This document shows, in pieces, positions 28,222 to 39,395 of a stretch of 64,000 bases of DNA (position 1 is its first letter; the number at the start of each line of letters is the position of its first letter). The DNA lies in NCBI GenBank assembly GCA_028673005.1, contig CM054115.1:107007172-107071171 (forward strand), given 5' to 3'. Source of the stretch: Tanypteryx hageni (Eukaryota; Arthropoda; Insecta; Odonata; Petaluridae). Position numbers and translations under genes: made by a program. The notes beneath the pieces are model-generated. The model worked only from the letters and a program-made list of their open reading frames with translations, made no database searches and was not told where the DNA came from.

Positions 28222-28327
28222 CTCATACTCTTTATTTATCCCATCGATTTGTTAAATACAAACATAGGACAAGTCAAACACCAAAAAATATGTACATATT
28301 TGAAGTCATTATACATTAAAGTAACAA

Positions 28328-28585
28328 TTACATAAAATCTTTAAGGCTGTAAATACATTTGTCAATCAAGAATTTTTTTAATTCAAGTTTAAACATACTT
28401 AATTTATTGATAACTTTTATAGTCTTAGGAAGTTTATTATAAAAATACTTTCCAGCATAAGACGGACTTGTTTTGTATAAGGTTGTCCTGTGATACTCTA
28501 GTTGGTGGTCATTTCTTCTTCTAGTCATATAATCATGTTTGTCCATATTTGTTTCCTTATTATTTTCTTTGACATATAATATACA

Positions 28586-28590
<5 letters not shown>
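28328..28590 (-). pseudogene. C-terminal tail of LINE ORF2
   Basis: Reads ECILYVKENN, HDYMTRRRND, SPSYAGKYFYNKLPKTIK and FKLELKKFLIDKCIYSL. This tail pattern (ylYv..., H-Y-TR, G-k-yN-LP--ik) is common at the end of arthropod ORF2 proteins. The stop is in place after YSLKDFM. It is separated from its own endonuclease by a deletion. Confidence 0.75.

Positions 28591-28647
<57 letters not shown>
28579..28647. repeat. (TA)n microsatellite at a LINE deletion junction
   Basis: About 30 TA units between the two retained parts of the LINE. Confidence 0.95.
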
Positions 28648-28648
<1 letters not shown>

Positions 28649-28730
28649 AGTATATCGTCATTATATTGAACATTTTGAAAATTGGTTTGCAGGATTCCCT
28701 ACTTTTTAAATTTGCAATTATTCTCAATGC

Positions 28731-29486
28731 CTATACTGAATCCCATATTTCCAATCTTAATAAGTTATTTAAATAGACTAAGTTTTCTGGGCTAAGATTA
28801 TGTCTGTAGAAGGAATAAGTATTGCTGGAACCACTCTCATTTATGGCTACAGAAACAAATTGCGCAAGATGATCTGAAATATGAGTATTTACAATATCTA
28901 CAGAGCAGAGATCTCTTTCAAAGTTGATAATTACATGATCAATTATTGAGGAAGAGGTAGCTGTGATCCTTGTAGGTTGATCAACTAAAGAAGATAAGTT
29001 GTGCATGTCAAGGAAATTTACAAGGAGTTTAGTTTGCTTATTATTACTAGAGGTATCAATATTCAGGTCACCAACAAGTACCAAACCAAACCTACCAAAT
29101 ATATCACACAATGAATTTAAAAAATATATAATGTCTCCCTTTGGTGGTCTATAAAGAACCAAAACTATAATCCTCTCACTGCAGAAATATCTCTCAATAG
29201 CAATTACTTCAATGTCATTTTCAATGGAGAACCCATCGACCCATTCTAAACACTTCCAATATGTATTTTTATCACAATATACAACAACACCTCCACCTTT
29301 ACAGTTTTTCCTGCAAAAGCTGTTTATAATTGAGTAGCCTTGGATATTGTTAATTGAAAGTAGTTTCTCCTTTTTAAGGCCATGTTCAGAGATAGCAAAA
29401 ACATTTGGAGCACTTTCATTAAGCAGCAACTCAATTAATTCCAGTTTATTATTTATAAATTGCACATTTAAGTGAATAATATTCAT
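28731..29486 (-). pseudogene. LINE apurinic-type endonuclease domain
   Basis: 251 codons starting MNIIHLNVQFINNKLELIE. Endonuclease signatures appear in order: ISEHGL (catalytic-glutamate block), VVVYCDK, VLYRPPKGD, LVGDLNID, IDHVI and the closing SDHLAQF. This enzyme nicks target DNA to prime LINE integration. The domain looks structurally complete, but it is cut off from any RT and ends at a stop after LEIWDSV, so the element cannot move. Confidence 0.85.
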
Positions 29487-29490
29487 TTTT

Positions 29491-30500
29491 GGAGAGCCAC
29501 TATCACTAGACCCTAGTCACATTTTCTTGGGCTTTAAAGAACTGGACTGCCCGCGAGTTTTCATTTTTTCACTCGAATTGATTGTTTTTTCCACTGTTAG
29601 AAACATTTTCACTGCATGAACTTTTATCAACATCTAACGGTGGACAATAAACTGACCAACTGTGGCTGTTCAGAAACTACAAAGGATTATTTACTGTGAC
29701 TGGATGTTAAGAATTTTTCTTGGCTATTACCAGAAAGATTTTCTCATACAAACAATATATATAGTAGATGAATATTTATTTTACTGAAGGGCTTACACAT
29801 TAATCTAATAAAAAGGCTGCTCATGCAAATCATAGGTCATTTTTAAGTAATTAATTGCCAATTTAATAAAGTTGCTTTGTGAAAATTTTTGAAAAAATCA
29901 ACTCGGTTTTTGTACATTCGTCCGAAACTAAACCTATATGAATAATTTTTTCAGATACTTGTGCTTTGCAAGAGACACTCCACAAGTATTGTGGAAGTTG
30001 TAATTAATACTGCTTAATTTAAATTTCAAAATAGAGGAATTAAAAACATTTTAATATCAAAGATACAAAAGGAAAAATAGCAAATCTATAGATCAACAAT
30101 ACATTCCAATCAAACTACATTAAAATTTTTCTAAATATATTTCTTAAAGAAACACACTGATCATTATGTTTTACCGCCAATTGCAAGTGCAACAGTTGAA
30201 AAAATTTACCCAAGATTGTTTGTTGGACTTAAATATAATCATTATGGTTTTATTCCAACGCAATATTTTCCTTAAAATCAAGAAAATTCATTTTTAGATA
30301 AACAATAAACTAAATTGTACCTAATTTTATTGTGTTGGTGGTAAAAGTTGCCAATTAAAAATTCATAGATGCAGCCAGGTTTTCAGTTAAGTAAATTTTA
30401 TTTGAAAGTTGTTACCTTCTTAAAACATAGTAATCAACTCTTTATTTCCTTAATATTTATTGGTAATTAAAAGCAGGGCATATCTATTTATTTTTATAGA
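29491..30500. other. Spacer; possibly LINE 5' sequence at its left end
   Basis: 29491-29640 could be the ORF1/ORF2 junction of the minus-strand LINE. The remainder shows nothing recognisable. Confidence 0.35.
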
Positions 30501-31790
30501 GTTTATGTATAGCCAGTGTTCCTCTTCTCATTCTATCTTTTTATTCCCTACTGATGCTGCTGAAATTATATCCATTATTAAATCATTTGATAACTCCTAT
30601 TCTTCTGGTCCTGATAATTTACCAATGCCTGTTATCAAAACTTGCTCCACTCTTATTGCATCTTGCTTATCTGACATAATAAACCTATCTTTCCTTACTG
30701 GCCAATTTTCATCTGTTCTTAAATATGCACGAGTGATTCCAGTCCCTAAAAAAGCTTGTCTTTCGAATTCTGAAAACTATCGACCTATTTCCATCCTTTC
30801 AGCCTTCTCAAAAATAATTGAAAAGATTTTTTTGTAATTGCCTGACTATCTTAAATCCTATGACCTTTTAACCAATAATCAACATAGTTTCAAGCAAGGA
30901 ATATCAACTTCCACTGCTGCCTTTCAACTCATTAACCATATTCATCTTTCCCTCAACAAGTAACAGCTTGGGAATATTTTATTACCTTAGTAAAGCATTT
31001 AATAGCATTAACCATGACATACTTCATCACAAATTAAATAACATTGGCATTACTGGCAATGTACTAAACTGGATCGATTCTTACTTGGCAAAGGTGAAAT
31101 ACTCCTTTAGCCTTTTGGCTAAAGGAGTATTTCACCTTTGTTAGTTTTGGCCAAAGTTACTGAGCTACTATCAATTATCTTACTTGGCAAATGGTATGTT
31201 TCAAAAAGCTTTCTCCACACAAAAACGAGCCATCAAGGCAATACTTAAAGTTTCTTACCACACTCCTGGTAGGTCTCTATTCCGCTCACTCAATATACTT
31301 ACTCTTCCTTCGGTGTACAATGTGCTACTTTTGTAAAAAATAATCACAACCAATTCCTCACAAATACTGAATACCACAACTATGGTACTCACTCAAGGGA
31401 TAATGTTCATATTAATGGCTACTCCTACTATTCATGTCAAAAAGGCCCTCACCACTCTGCATCCCTAATTTTTAATCATCTACCCATTGACATCAAATCG
31501 CTTGCCTCTCCAAACACCTTCAAAAACAAGGTGAAAAATCTATTACTGGCTAAATGCTACTAAAGTGTGGATGAATTGATGGCTGACTAGCTGATACAGC
31601 AAAATTTTGTAATGAAATTAGTGTTTTGTGTACATAATTTTGATATTTTGTTAGTATTTCTGTGAAAATGTGTGTAGTGAAAATTCATTATCTGGAATAT
31701 TGTAATTAGCATTTTGATCGATGACTTCCATGTCATTATTTGTAACCTCAACAGAATAATAAATATGTTATTATTATTAATGAAGTCTAG
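30501..31790 (+). pseudogene. Degenerate CR1/jockey-group LINE, RT part and 3' end
   Basis: Frames read DAAEIISIIKSFDNSYSSGP, LPMPVIK, YARVIPVPKKA and NSENYRPISIL, then after stops and frameshifts NNQHSFKQGIST, ILHHKLNNIGITG, VLNWIDSYLAK, KRAIKAILKV and SLNILTLP. It is clearly the same family as the LINE at 33004-38622. Both end in 'ctcaacagaat' followed by AAT-rich repeats (31748-31785 here). Motifs A to C are missing or broken. A foldback element interrupts it at 31093-31177. Confidence 0.8.
31079..31191. mobile_element. Small foldback element with 14-bp flanking direct repeats
   Basis: Perfect 24-base arms (31089-31112 and 31117-31140) around a TTTT loop, followed by a 37-base tail. The 14-mer tcttacttggcaaa occurs at 31079-31092 and again at 31178-31191, consistent with a target duplication. 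The tail (agttttggccaaagttactg then agc) resembles the tail of the foldback at 38950-39089. Confidence 0.75.
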
Positions 31791-32261
31791 TTCTTGAATT
31801 GAATATAAGCAAATCGTATGTGTATATGAATAAAATTAAATTTGTCATTGTTGAAAGCTTCAAAGATAGCCGTTATTTTTTTTCAAAACTAATTTATAGA
31901 CTCATTTGATATATATTTTAATCTACATAACAGTAAAAGCAAGCACTTTTCTTTTGCTCTCACAAGAATTTAGGTTTCAAGTATCTCTATTTGCAATATT
32001 TTAAAAATACAGATTAAATGTACCCTTCACTTATTTTGATGCAAATCAAATGAAGAACCATTTTTTAAATGAAAGCTGAACTTCTTTGGAGATATGTGTT
32101 TTCTTGGTCATAACTTATAATTTCCATTCCATGTAAGAATTTTCTGCTCTTCTCTCCATCTAGAACAACCAGATGAAACCATGATGGTCAGACATCCAAG
32201 AATTATAACACAATGTATATCATGGCAATGAATCGGGCAAATAAACCAACCTCAATTTTTA
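31791..32261. other. Spacer, no feature
   Basis: Nothing recognised. Confidence 0.4.
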
Positions 32262-32405
32262 TGGTATGAGTCTATTTCTGTTCTTTGTAAAAATCTTTAA
32301 AATTTTCTTGCTGTTCCTTAATATATTCATTATCATTTAACCTATTTGGAATTTTTAGAAATATTACATATGGAGAAAGTCATGTGGTGGCCACATCAGA
32401 TTTTT
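32262..32405 (+). repeat. Family A, 3'-end fragment
   Basis: It matches the last ~140 bp of family A, ending atatggagaaagtcatgtgg and 'tggccacatcag'. Confidence 0.8.
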
Positions 32406-32949
32406 CAGTATGAAAGTGCATGTTCTTGCTTATACTCACTGTATAAGTCAATCCACTTATTTAATTTAACAAATACTTTTTGTGAACTCTTTCTTCAGAC
32501 AAAATTGAAATCTCCTTTGATTAAAGTTTTATAAAAATAAAAACAGAGTAAACATCTCGCTTTGCACTCAAAATTGAGGTACCACCACAGTTTTAAATAA
32601 AACATGGAAATAAGCATTTCAATGATTAGATGATTGGAAAATATGCATGAAATTCCCTTACATTTACATTACATGTATAGTATCTATCATCCTTTGATAT
32701 ATATTGTGATTAGCAATAACTTTTGACGACTAATATCCAAATCATAGTCTCACCAACCAAAATAATGAAATAACAAACTAGTTTAAAGAGAAAAGTAGTA
32801 GCATTTGCTAAATCATCAAATAACTGTCCTGCGGTGAGAGAATTTGGTGTTGGTGAAAAGCTGGTGAGAGACTGGCAAAATGATGAATCCATTATGATGA
32901 AGTTACCGAAGATCAAATGTCCCAGCAGTCATTGATATCGAATTTCTAT
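32406..32949. other. Spacer, no feature
   Basis: Nothing recognised. Confidence 0.4.
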
Positions 32950-33003
32950 TTTTTACTGTCTCCATATGTAGTATAGGGGAAAGTATTGTTTTCATGAAAA
33001 ATC
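32950..33003 (+). repeat. Family A, 5'-end fragment, split by a LINE
   Basis: It reads actgtctccatatgtagtat and 'aggggaaagtattgtttt', breaking off after 'catgaaaaatcgg'. The rest of a family A copy resumes at 38625, on the far side of the LINE, with about 20 bases missing between. Confidence 0.75.
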
Positions 33004-33082
33004 GGTTGTAAACACACAGTGCCACTCGTGTTCTAACTCAATTATTAACAAGTTATTCATAACATGTGCAGGTAAATGTCAC

Positions 33083-34166
33083 ATGAATTTCCACGAGAAG
33101 TGTTTGGGATTAAGTAACATTGAAATCCTCATTATCAGGAGCAATAAAACCATTATCTGGCTTTGTGAAAGTTTCCTCATGTCTACGCAGCCATTTTTAC
33201 AAAATACTGAGAATTATAACGCTCAAAGTGTCAATCCTTACCCCACGGAGACTATGCTGATGCATCTAGGCAACTTAGAGAGGAGAGTTGCTTTGAACGA
33301 GTCAAGTTATCGTAATTACACTCTGAAATCCAATAAATTCATCCAAACACCGGTCTGTCGTGGAGTTGTTCCATGCTGTCTTGTAGCTGAAGCAACCGAG
33401 GAAACTTTAAGTGCTCCTGTTACATCAACTGCGACCCAATGTCATGAAATTCGTCCAAATAACAGCAGTGCTCAACCCACTCCTATCCTCTCGGATTATG
33501 AAATGCCGAATTCTTATGCGAGCACTGTCGTTGGATGGATGAAGCCTCATGCCATGGATAAAAACAAACAGGAAGATCCATACCCTGATTCCGATGGATT
33601 TAGTATCGTCAGAAGAAACAAACAACAGCGAAATCCTTCTGTAATAGGCTCAGCCGAGTCCAATTCTGCCTGCCCACTAAAGGCAGCAAAAAAGCTGGCT
33701 CATCTTCACATCTGGCGCCTTGATCCAGCCACCACCGAGAATGAGATCACTAACTACCTCTCAAGTAAAAAAATTGAATATGTTTCAGTTGTGAGTTTAA
33801 AAGCTAAAGGAAACTATGCCTCTTTCCGAGTTAGCGTAAATGCCAAACTTTTGGACATAGTGTAAATTATGACCTCAAAACACAAAAATTAACAAGTTCA
33901 ATTTTTTACCTAAGGCCAAAGTTGATTCAAGTGATACTCGGGTAGTTTCTCCTATCAGTCTCTGTGATGATGCAAGTAGCAATATTGTTGCAGTAAACAG
34001 TGATATTACTGCAAGTGTTTCCCATAATTCAGGCAGTGATGGGCCACTCCCAAGCCCTGTTGGTCAACATGATAGCATGATCAGTGTTGAGGAAAATCCC
34101 CTTAATGTCTCTGGAAAACGTGCAACCCGCTCACAATCAGGTATCTCCAAGCCCAAGAAGAGATGA
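33083..34166 (+). pseudogene. LINE ORF1 (PHD-like finger plus RRM-like domain), frameshifted
   Basis: The start HMNFHEKCLGLS and WLCESF look like the second half of a PHD-type zinc finger. The end of the first frame (LHIWRLDPATTENEITNYLS, YVSVVSLKAKG, ASFRVSV) resembles the RNA-binding ORF1 domain of CR1/jockey-type elements. A stop at 33863-33865 is bypassed in another frame that runs NFLPKAKVDSSDT through RATRSQSGISKPKKR to a TGA at 34164-34166. ORF1 proteins bind the LINE RNA as a chaperone. This copy is frameshifted. Confidence 0.7.
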
Positions 34167-34194
34167 TTAGCCACTACTAACACTTGGAGTGATG

Positions 34195-34960
34195 CATTCT
34201 TTCTAAAGTTTCTCTTCGTCAATGTTCAATGCTTTCGCAAAAAAGGTCACATGTTCGAACTGTTATTACAAGATCTCAATATCGATATTTTTCTATTAGC
34301 TGAACATTGGTTATCGGACGACGAGATTTCTGCCTTTTGCATTGATTGTTTTAACCTAATTTCTTCTTATTGTCACTTACAATTTAAATGTGGAGGAGTT
34401 CCTATTTATTGTAGACCTGGCATTGATATGACGTCTTAATTTGAGTGACTCCATTGAGAGGGCCTTTGAATGCTCAATGGCTCTTCTGAAGATAATCCTA
34501 CAAACTTTTGCTATAATTTCTGTATATCACCCTCCAAATGGTAATCTAACTGACTTTTTACATGCCCTCGGTGATGCCCTCACTTATGTTACTCGTAAAA
34601 ATGTTGATGGCATAATCTTGTTTGGGGATCTTAATATTGATCTCATAAATGACTCATATACGAAGACTGATCCTATCAATCTTCTCTCTTCATTTGGTCT
34701 TCAGGTAGTTAACAGTGAGTCTACTAGGATTGCTTCTCAGTCGAGTACACTCATTGACCGTGTGATCTCTGATTTAGCTATTTGAAACTTTTCTTGTTCT
34801 ACTTTTAATACAGGCCTATCGGACCACTTAGACTTAGATGTTACTATAAAATTTAATAAATTACCAAGTCAGTCTAATCCCATTATTCTTACCAAAAGGA
34901 TTTTTTCTCAGCAATCAGTTAACAACTTCGCCTTTCAATTGTCTCAAGGACCATGGGATG
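34195..34960 (+). pseudogene. LINE ORF2 endonuclease domain, frameshifted
   Basis: FVNVQCFRKKGHMFELLLQ, IFLLAEHWLSDDEIS and CGGVPIYCRP, then a stop at 34437 and a frame change to SVYHPPNGNLTDFLHAL, IILFGDLNID and TGLSDHLDL. These are the endonuclease blocks in the normal order. The frame reaches QGPWD exactly at the hAT insertion site and resumes as DVLTAQEVDSKF on the other side. Confidence 0.8.
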
Positions 34961-36818
34961 CAGTGGCGGCTCGTGTATAGGCACTGCGGAACTGCAGCAC
35001 CCCCTATTTCCACTTGATATTATCGATAACATTTAATATAATGAGTCCTTTTTTCTTTAATTCTTTCTTTAATTTTGTAGTACAATATATATTCCTTAAG
35101 CTTAATGTCAGTACTTCAGTAGCCATCCCCCAGTTTATGAAAAAGATACAAAAATCTTTGTATGGAACTGTGCATTTCACAGTGCCAGCGACGTGGTGTT
35201 TGACTGTTGTGCGCATGCGCACATAGGAGGGGGGGTGGGGAGGAAGGCGGGATGGTGGAAGGAAGTTTTTTTTTACTCAGCGTTTGTTGTGCTTAAAAAC
35301 CGTGTATCATATTCTTGAATGTGATAAAGTGTAGAAGAGTGTAGAATTAGATTATTATTCTGCTTCCAGCTATTCTATTTGATTCATTTTTTTTCGGTTG
35401 TTTTATTTAACAGAAAACTTTAACCATGGCCTTGCATCCCCAAGAAATAAGTTCGGTGACTGTAAGTGAACTTCAACAGCTTAAGTTTTCAAAGCTATCT
35501 CTCCATGAGAAAGTTACAGTTAAGAAAAGAGGTCGTTCAACACCTGATATTCTAATATCTCAGCCAGGCAAAAGCAACAACAAGAAATATATTCGTAGCT
35601 TTAATTCTGAATGGTACCAACGGAAAAGTTGGCTTTGTTTGCTGTTTGGAGGTGATGTACCGTGGACAAAAGATGGTTTTAGAAATATAAACAAAATGAA
35701 AGAAAAAACTGAAAAGCATGAGAAGTCAAAGAAGCACGTTGATAATGTTGTTTCACTGTCACTTTTAGGAACCGTAAGTAAGTAAGTATGAAAATTTGCA
35801 ACCTTTAAAAAACTGCCTTACTGAAATTCAGTCAACATCAAATGTAGATCAAACCATTGCAGAAGCAACAGGAATTTTAAAATACCTGAATGATGATAAT
35901 TTCAAGTTTTGTTTAGAGCTTTTTCATCAGATTATGCCTCATGTTGAAATAATTTACAACCAAATGCAATCTCGAGAAATTAGTGTGTTTTAAGTTAATG
36001 AATATATAACAAATTTCAAAACTGCTATTTTAGAATTGAGAAACTCAAAGTACTGTGAGAATCCTTCAAAGACACTCATGGCAGAAGCTAAGGAAGTGTG
36101 TGACTATATATGTGTTGATATAATGGACAGATATTCTTCCACTAAACACTTAGTAGCTGCTAAATTGTTCAACAAGAAATGCTTCACTAGATTTAAGAAT
36201 GAACATCCCACAAAAGAGATAGTACTGACCACTGAAGCTTATCCCATGATTGACAAAGAAAAGCTTGAAACTGAACTAAAAGTATTCTATTGTAGGACTG
36301 ATATTCATTAATATTGCAAATTAATTGAGCTGCTGAAATTTATCTTGGAAAATAATCTAGATGATGTTTTTAGTGAAATTACGAAACTGATAAAAATCAT
36401 CTTGACAATTCCCATGACTACATCAGAGGCAGAGCGCTGCTTTTCAACATTGAAAAGAATAAAAACTTTTTTAAGAAGCACTATGAATTCGGAAAGACTA
36501 AATGCGCTTGCAGTACTTTCAATGGAGAAAAATTTCCAAAATTGTCATCCAGAGATCAAGGAGAAAATTATTGAACTTTTTGCGCAAATTAAAACAAGAA
36601 GAATGGATTTCATTTTTAAATGAATAGATCAAGCTTGAACTGTAACAATTTAAGTTAAAGTAAGTAAAAAATGTTTGGTTTTTTTTTGTTAAGATTTTAT
36701 CAAGTTCCTGAATAAATTTTCTTTTTATACGTTTTTTTCCTTTTACACAATTTTAAAACAAAGGCTAAAAATTTTCTGGAGCAGCACCCCCACTAATTTT
36801 AGCTACGAGCCGCCACTG
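34961..36818 (+). mobile_element. hAT transposon, 1858 bp, perfect 8-bp target duplication
   Basis: The left terminus CAGTGGCGGCTCGTG and the right terminus ctacgagccgccactg form the inverted repeat. ATGGGATG stands at 34953-34960 and again at 36819-36826. Removing the element plus one octamer restores the host LINE reading frame. It carries a broken transposase gene. Confidence 0.95.
35426..36623 (+). pseudogene. hAT (ZMYM1-like) transposase, internally deleted
   Basis: The first exon-like ORF (35426-35785) holds a TTF-type finger region, YIRSFNSEWYQRKSWLC then LLFGGDVPWTKDGF and HEKSKKH. The cysteines usually found between the Trp-Leu and CLLFG are deleted. After a frame change the protein continues at 35796 with TAA stops at 35991 and 36309 and ends with the dimerisation domain ILTIPMTTSEAERCFSTLKR, RSTMNSERLNALA. 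Most of the RNase H-like core with its DDE residues is gone, so the copy cannot encode active transposase. The element's ends are intact and could be moved in trans. Confidence 0.85.
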
Positions 36819-36826
36819 ATGGGATG

Positions 36827-38400
36827 ATGTTCTTACTGCACAGGAAGTTGACTCCAAATTTAATTCCTTCATTAATATTTTCTCTGTGTACTTTGAAGCT
36901 GCTTTTCCCCCAAAGAAGGTTAAGCAGAAGTTACTGGGTGGTAAACATAAAATGTACTCCCCCCAGCTCAGTGCTATGTCTCAATATGTGCAAGAGCTTC
37001 ATTCCTTAAGTAGATTTGTCGATCCCAGCCTACGCACCTTATATTTACAAGTTTTCAAGGAATTTAAATCTTGCTTGTTAAATACTAGAAAAATTGGCAT
37101 TGAAAATCACCTTTAAATTCTAGAAACATTGTAAAATCTACCTGGAATGTTATTAAGCTTCAAGTTACTGTCCTAGTCCCACCTATATCAAGTTCAATGG
37201 GAATGAACTTTCCGACCCAGACAAAATTGCTGAGAGTTTCAACCTTCACTTCTGTAATAATTCTCCTAATATTTCATCTCCATCTAATACTAACAATTGC
37301 CATCCACATTCAATTTTTTATTCCCATGTCCTGGTGAGATTATAAGCATTATCAATTCTTTTGAAAACAACTTTTCCTCTGGTTTGAATGGCATTCCCAT
37401 GCCTGTTGTTAAAGCTGCTTGTGATAGATACCAAATAGTTAATTATTCTCACCAAACCCCTAATAGCAGATTAACTTCTAAATCCAGCCTATTAAAAATA
37501 GAACTTGGTGTTCCACAGGGCTCAATTCTCGGGCCTCTACTTTTCGTCCTATTCATAAATGTCCTTCCCAATCACCTTTCCAGAAGTAAAACTATTTTAT
37601 ATACTGATGATGCTTCCAGTCTAATAACTGCAGAAAATTTACCGGGCCTACTGGAATATGCTAACCTCACAATAAAGGAAATGAATGAGTGGTGTGCCAG
37701 TAACAACCTAGCTGTAAATAGTAAAAAAAATGATGTGCCTTAAATTTCATGCTAATAAGTCTTCTATTTGTAATGCTTCTCTTTATTTGAATGACACCAG
37801 TATAAATCACTCATCTTCCGTTAAGTTTCTTGGTCTCCATATTACCAAGAAGCTAGACTGGTCTGTACATATCAATGCAATTGTAAAAAAAGCTGCTATA
37901 GGGATCTTCATAATCAGACGACTTGCTCCAATTGTTTCAACAAACACACTAAGATCTTTATACTATGCCAAGGTGCACTCATACATTTCTTTTGCAGTCA
38001 TGTTCTGGGGTAATTCAAGTTTAGCCAAGAAAGTTTTCTCTGCTCAGAAACAGGCTGTGAAAGCTATATTCAGAGTATCCATCCAAACACATGGCAAGCC
38101 TCTATTCTCAACCCTTAACATTCTTACTCTTCCTTTTCTTTATATTCTTACATGTGCTGTTTTTGTTAAAAATAATCCTGATAAATTGTCCACTAATGCT
38201 ATCATAATTATCATACTCATGTCAAAAATAATATACATATCAATCAGTACTCATATTTTTTGTCTCAATGGCCCATATCATTCTGCTGCAGTAATATATA
38301 ACAAAAAGAATTGAAAGAAATCTTCTCCCCAAATGTATTTTTTAAAAAAGTAAAATATTTCCTGTTAAACAAGTGCTATTATAGTATTAATGAATTCCTG
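36827..38400 (+). pseudogene. LINE ORF2 linker, RT fragment and C-terminus
   Basis: VLTAQEVDSKFNSFINIF continues the host LINE after the hAT. Then GEIISIINSFENNFSSGLNG and IPMPVVKAAC (RT start), a deletion of several hundred bases, and GVPQGSILGPLLFVLF (motif B), LYTDDASS (motif C, usually YADD), EWCASNNLAVNSKK (motif D). A frameshift at 37730 leads to SSVKFLGLHITKKLDWS and LRSLYYAKVHSYISF. Catalytic motif A is lost with the deletion. Confidence 0.8.
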
Positions 38401-38624
38401 GATGGGTGATTTTAAATATTTGCTGGTATTTTTTTATGAGGGGTAATTGTGTGATCCTTTGTCATCATATTATGTACTGTATACCTTCTCCTTTTATTGT
38501 ATACTTTACTTTAATTTTTACTTATATTTTGTCTTTTTATGTATGTGCTGTTTGTACTGTATTTTAACATATTCCATACCAATTGTATTGGCCTCAACAG
38601 AATCAATAAATATTAAATTTGAAC

Positions 38625-39395
38625 TACACGTTTTGAGGTCCCCTGAACACGTTTTGACCATTTTCTCGATGATATCAGTGTGCATGTGTGAGTTTTTTGT
38701 GGGTGCTATAATTCAAAAACTATTAATCAGATCAACGCAAAATTTTATATTTTTATGACAATCACAAGAACTGATTAGTTTTTGGTAAAAATCAGTTAAT
38801 CATAAGTGGGTGTTTACTCTTGTCACATCCATTATTTTGAAATATTTGCTTTTATATTTGATATATGTAAAAACGTACTGGATGAAAAGTTGTAGGAAAT
38901 TTAATTTTCTACAACCTATGTTTGAAACATTTTCTCATATAATGCATTGAAGGAAGGATAAAACTCCAGCCAAAAACAAGTGGTATTAGCCCACTAAGTG
39001 GCAAATGCATCGGGCTAATACCACTTGTTTTTGGCTGGAGTTTTATCCTTCCTTCAGTTTACGCCAAAAGTATTTTGAGCCATCGTTGAATATAATGCAT
39101 TGTTTAAGATATTTTAAAAACTAATTTTTCTGCTGCCACTACCTACCAGCAACTATTCTTAACAATTGATGCTTAGTTACATCTTAGTAACACTGCTTTT
39201 TATTTTCTTAATTTTTGGAGTTTCCTGGCTATATCCAACATCAGAAGGCTATGATATGAGTCTATTTCTGTTCTTTGTCAAGTCTTTTAAATTTTCTTGC
39301 AGTTCCTTAAAATATTCATTATCATTTCACCTATTTGGAATTTTTAGAAATATTACAAGTATGGAGAAAGTCATGTGGTGGCCATATCAGATTTT
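38625..39395 (+). repeat. Family A, remainder of the copy split by the LINE
   Basis: It starts inside the family at 'acacgttttgaggtcccctg' and runs to the 3' terminus (tatggagaaagtcatgtggt). A foldback element interrupts it at 38950-39089. Confidence 0.8.
38937..39102. mobile_element. Foldback element with 13-bp target duplication
   Basis: 45-base perfect arms (38948-38992 and 39012-39056) flank a 19-base loop, followed by a ~33-base tail. The 13-mer atataatgcattg stands at 38937-38949 and 39090-39102. The uninterrupted family A copy near 18553 has this 13-mer once, so the 140-bp insertion is precise. Confidence 0.9.

Larger units (their letters stand above)
28222..29490 (-). mobile_element. 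CR1/jockey-group LINE with the reverse transcriptase deleted
   Basis: The endonuclease part (28731-29486) and the last ~85 residues of ORF2 (28328-28590) are retained on the minus strand. The ~1.5 kb that should encode RT is gone and a (TA)n tract occupies the junction. The 3' end is taken near 28222, after an 'aataaagagtatgagtatta' stretch. Confidence 0.75.
33004..38622 (+). mobile_element. CR1/jockey-group LINE inserted in a family A repeat and itself split by a hAT element
   Basis: From left: ORF1 remnant, ORF2 endonuclease, hAT insertion (34961-36818), linker, RT remnant and 3' end with 'gcctcaacagaatcaataaa'. Several frameshifts and an RT deletion show that it is dead. Without the hAT it would be about 3.75 kb. 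Confidence 0.8.

Noticed and set aside
31111..31123. gccttttggctaa resembles the start of U2 snRNA
   Set aside because: The match is only 13 bases and lies in the centre of a palindrome (AGCC-TTTT-GGCT), which explains it. No other U2 region follows.
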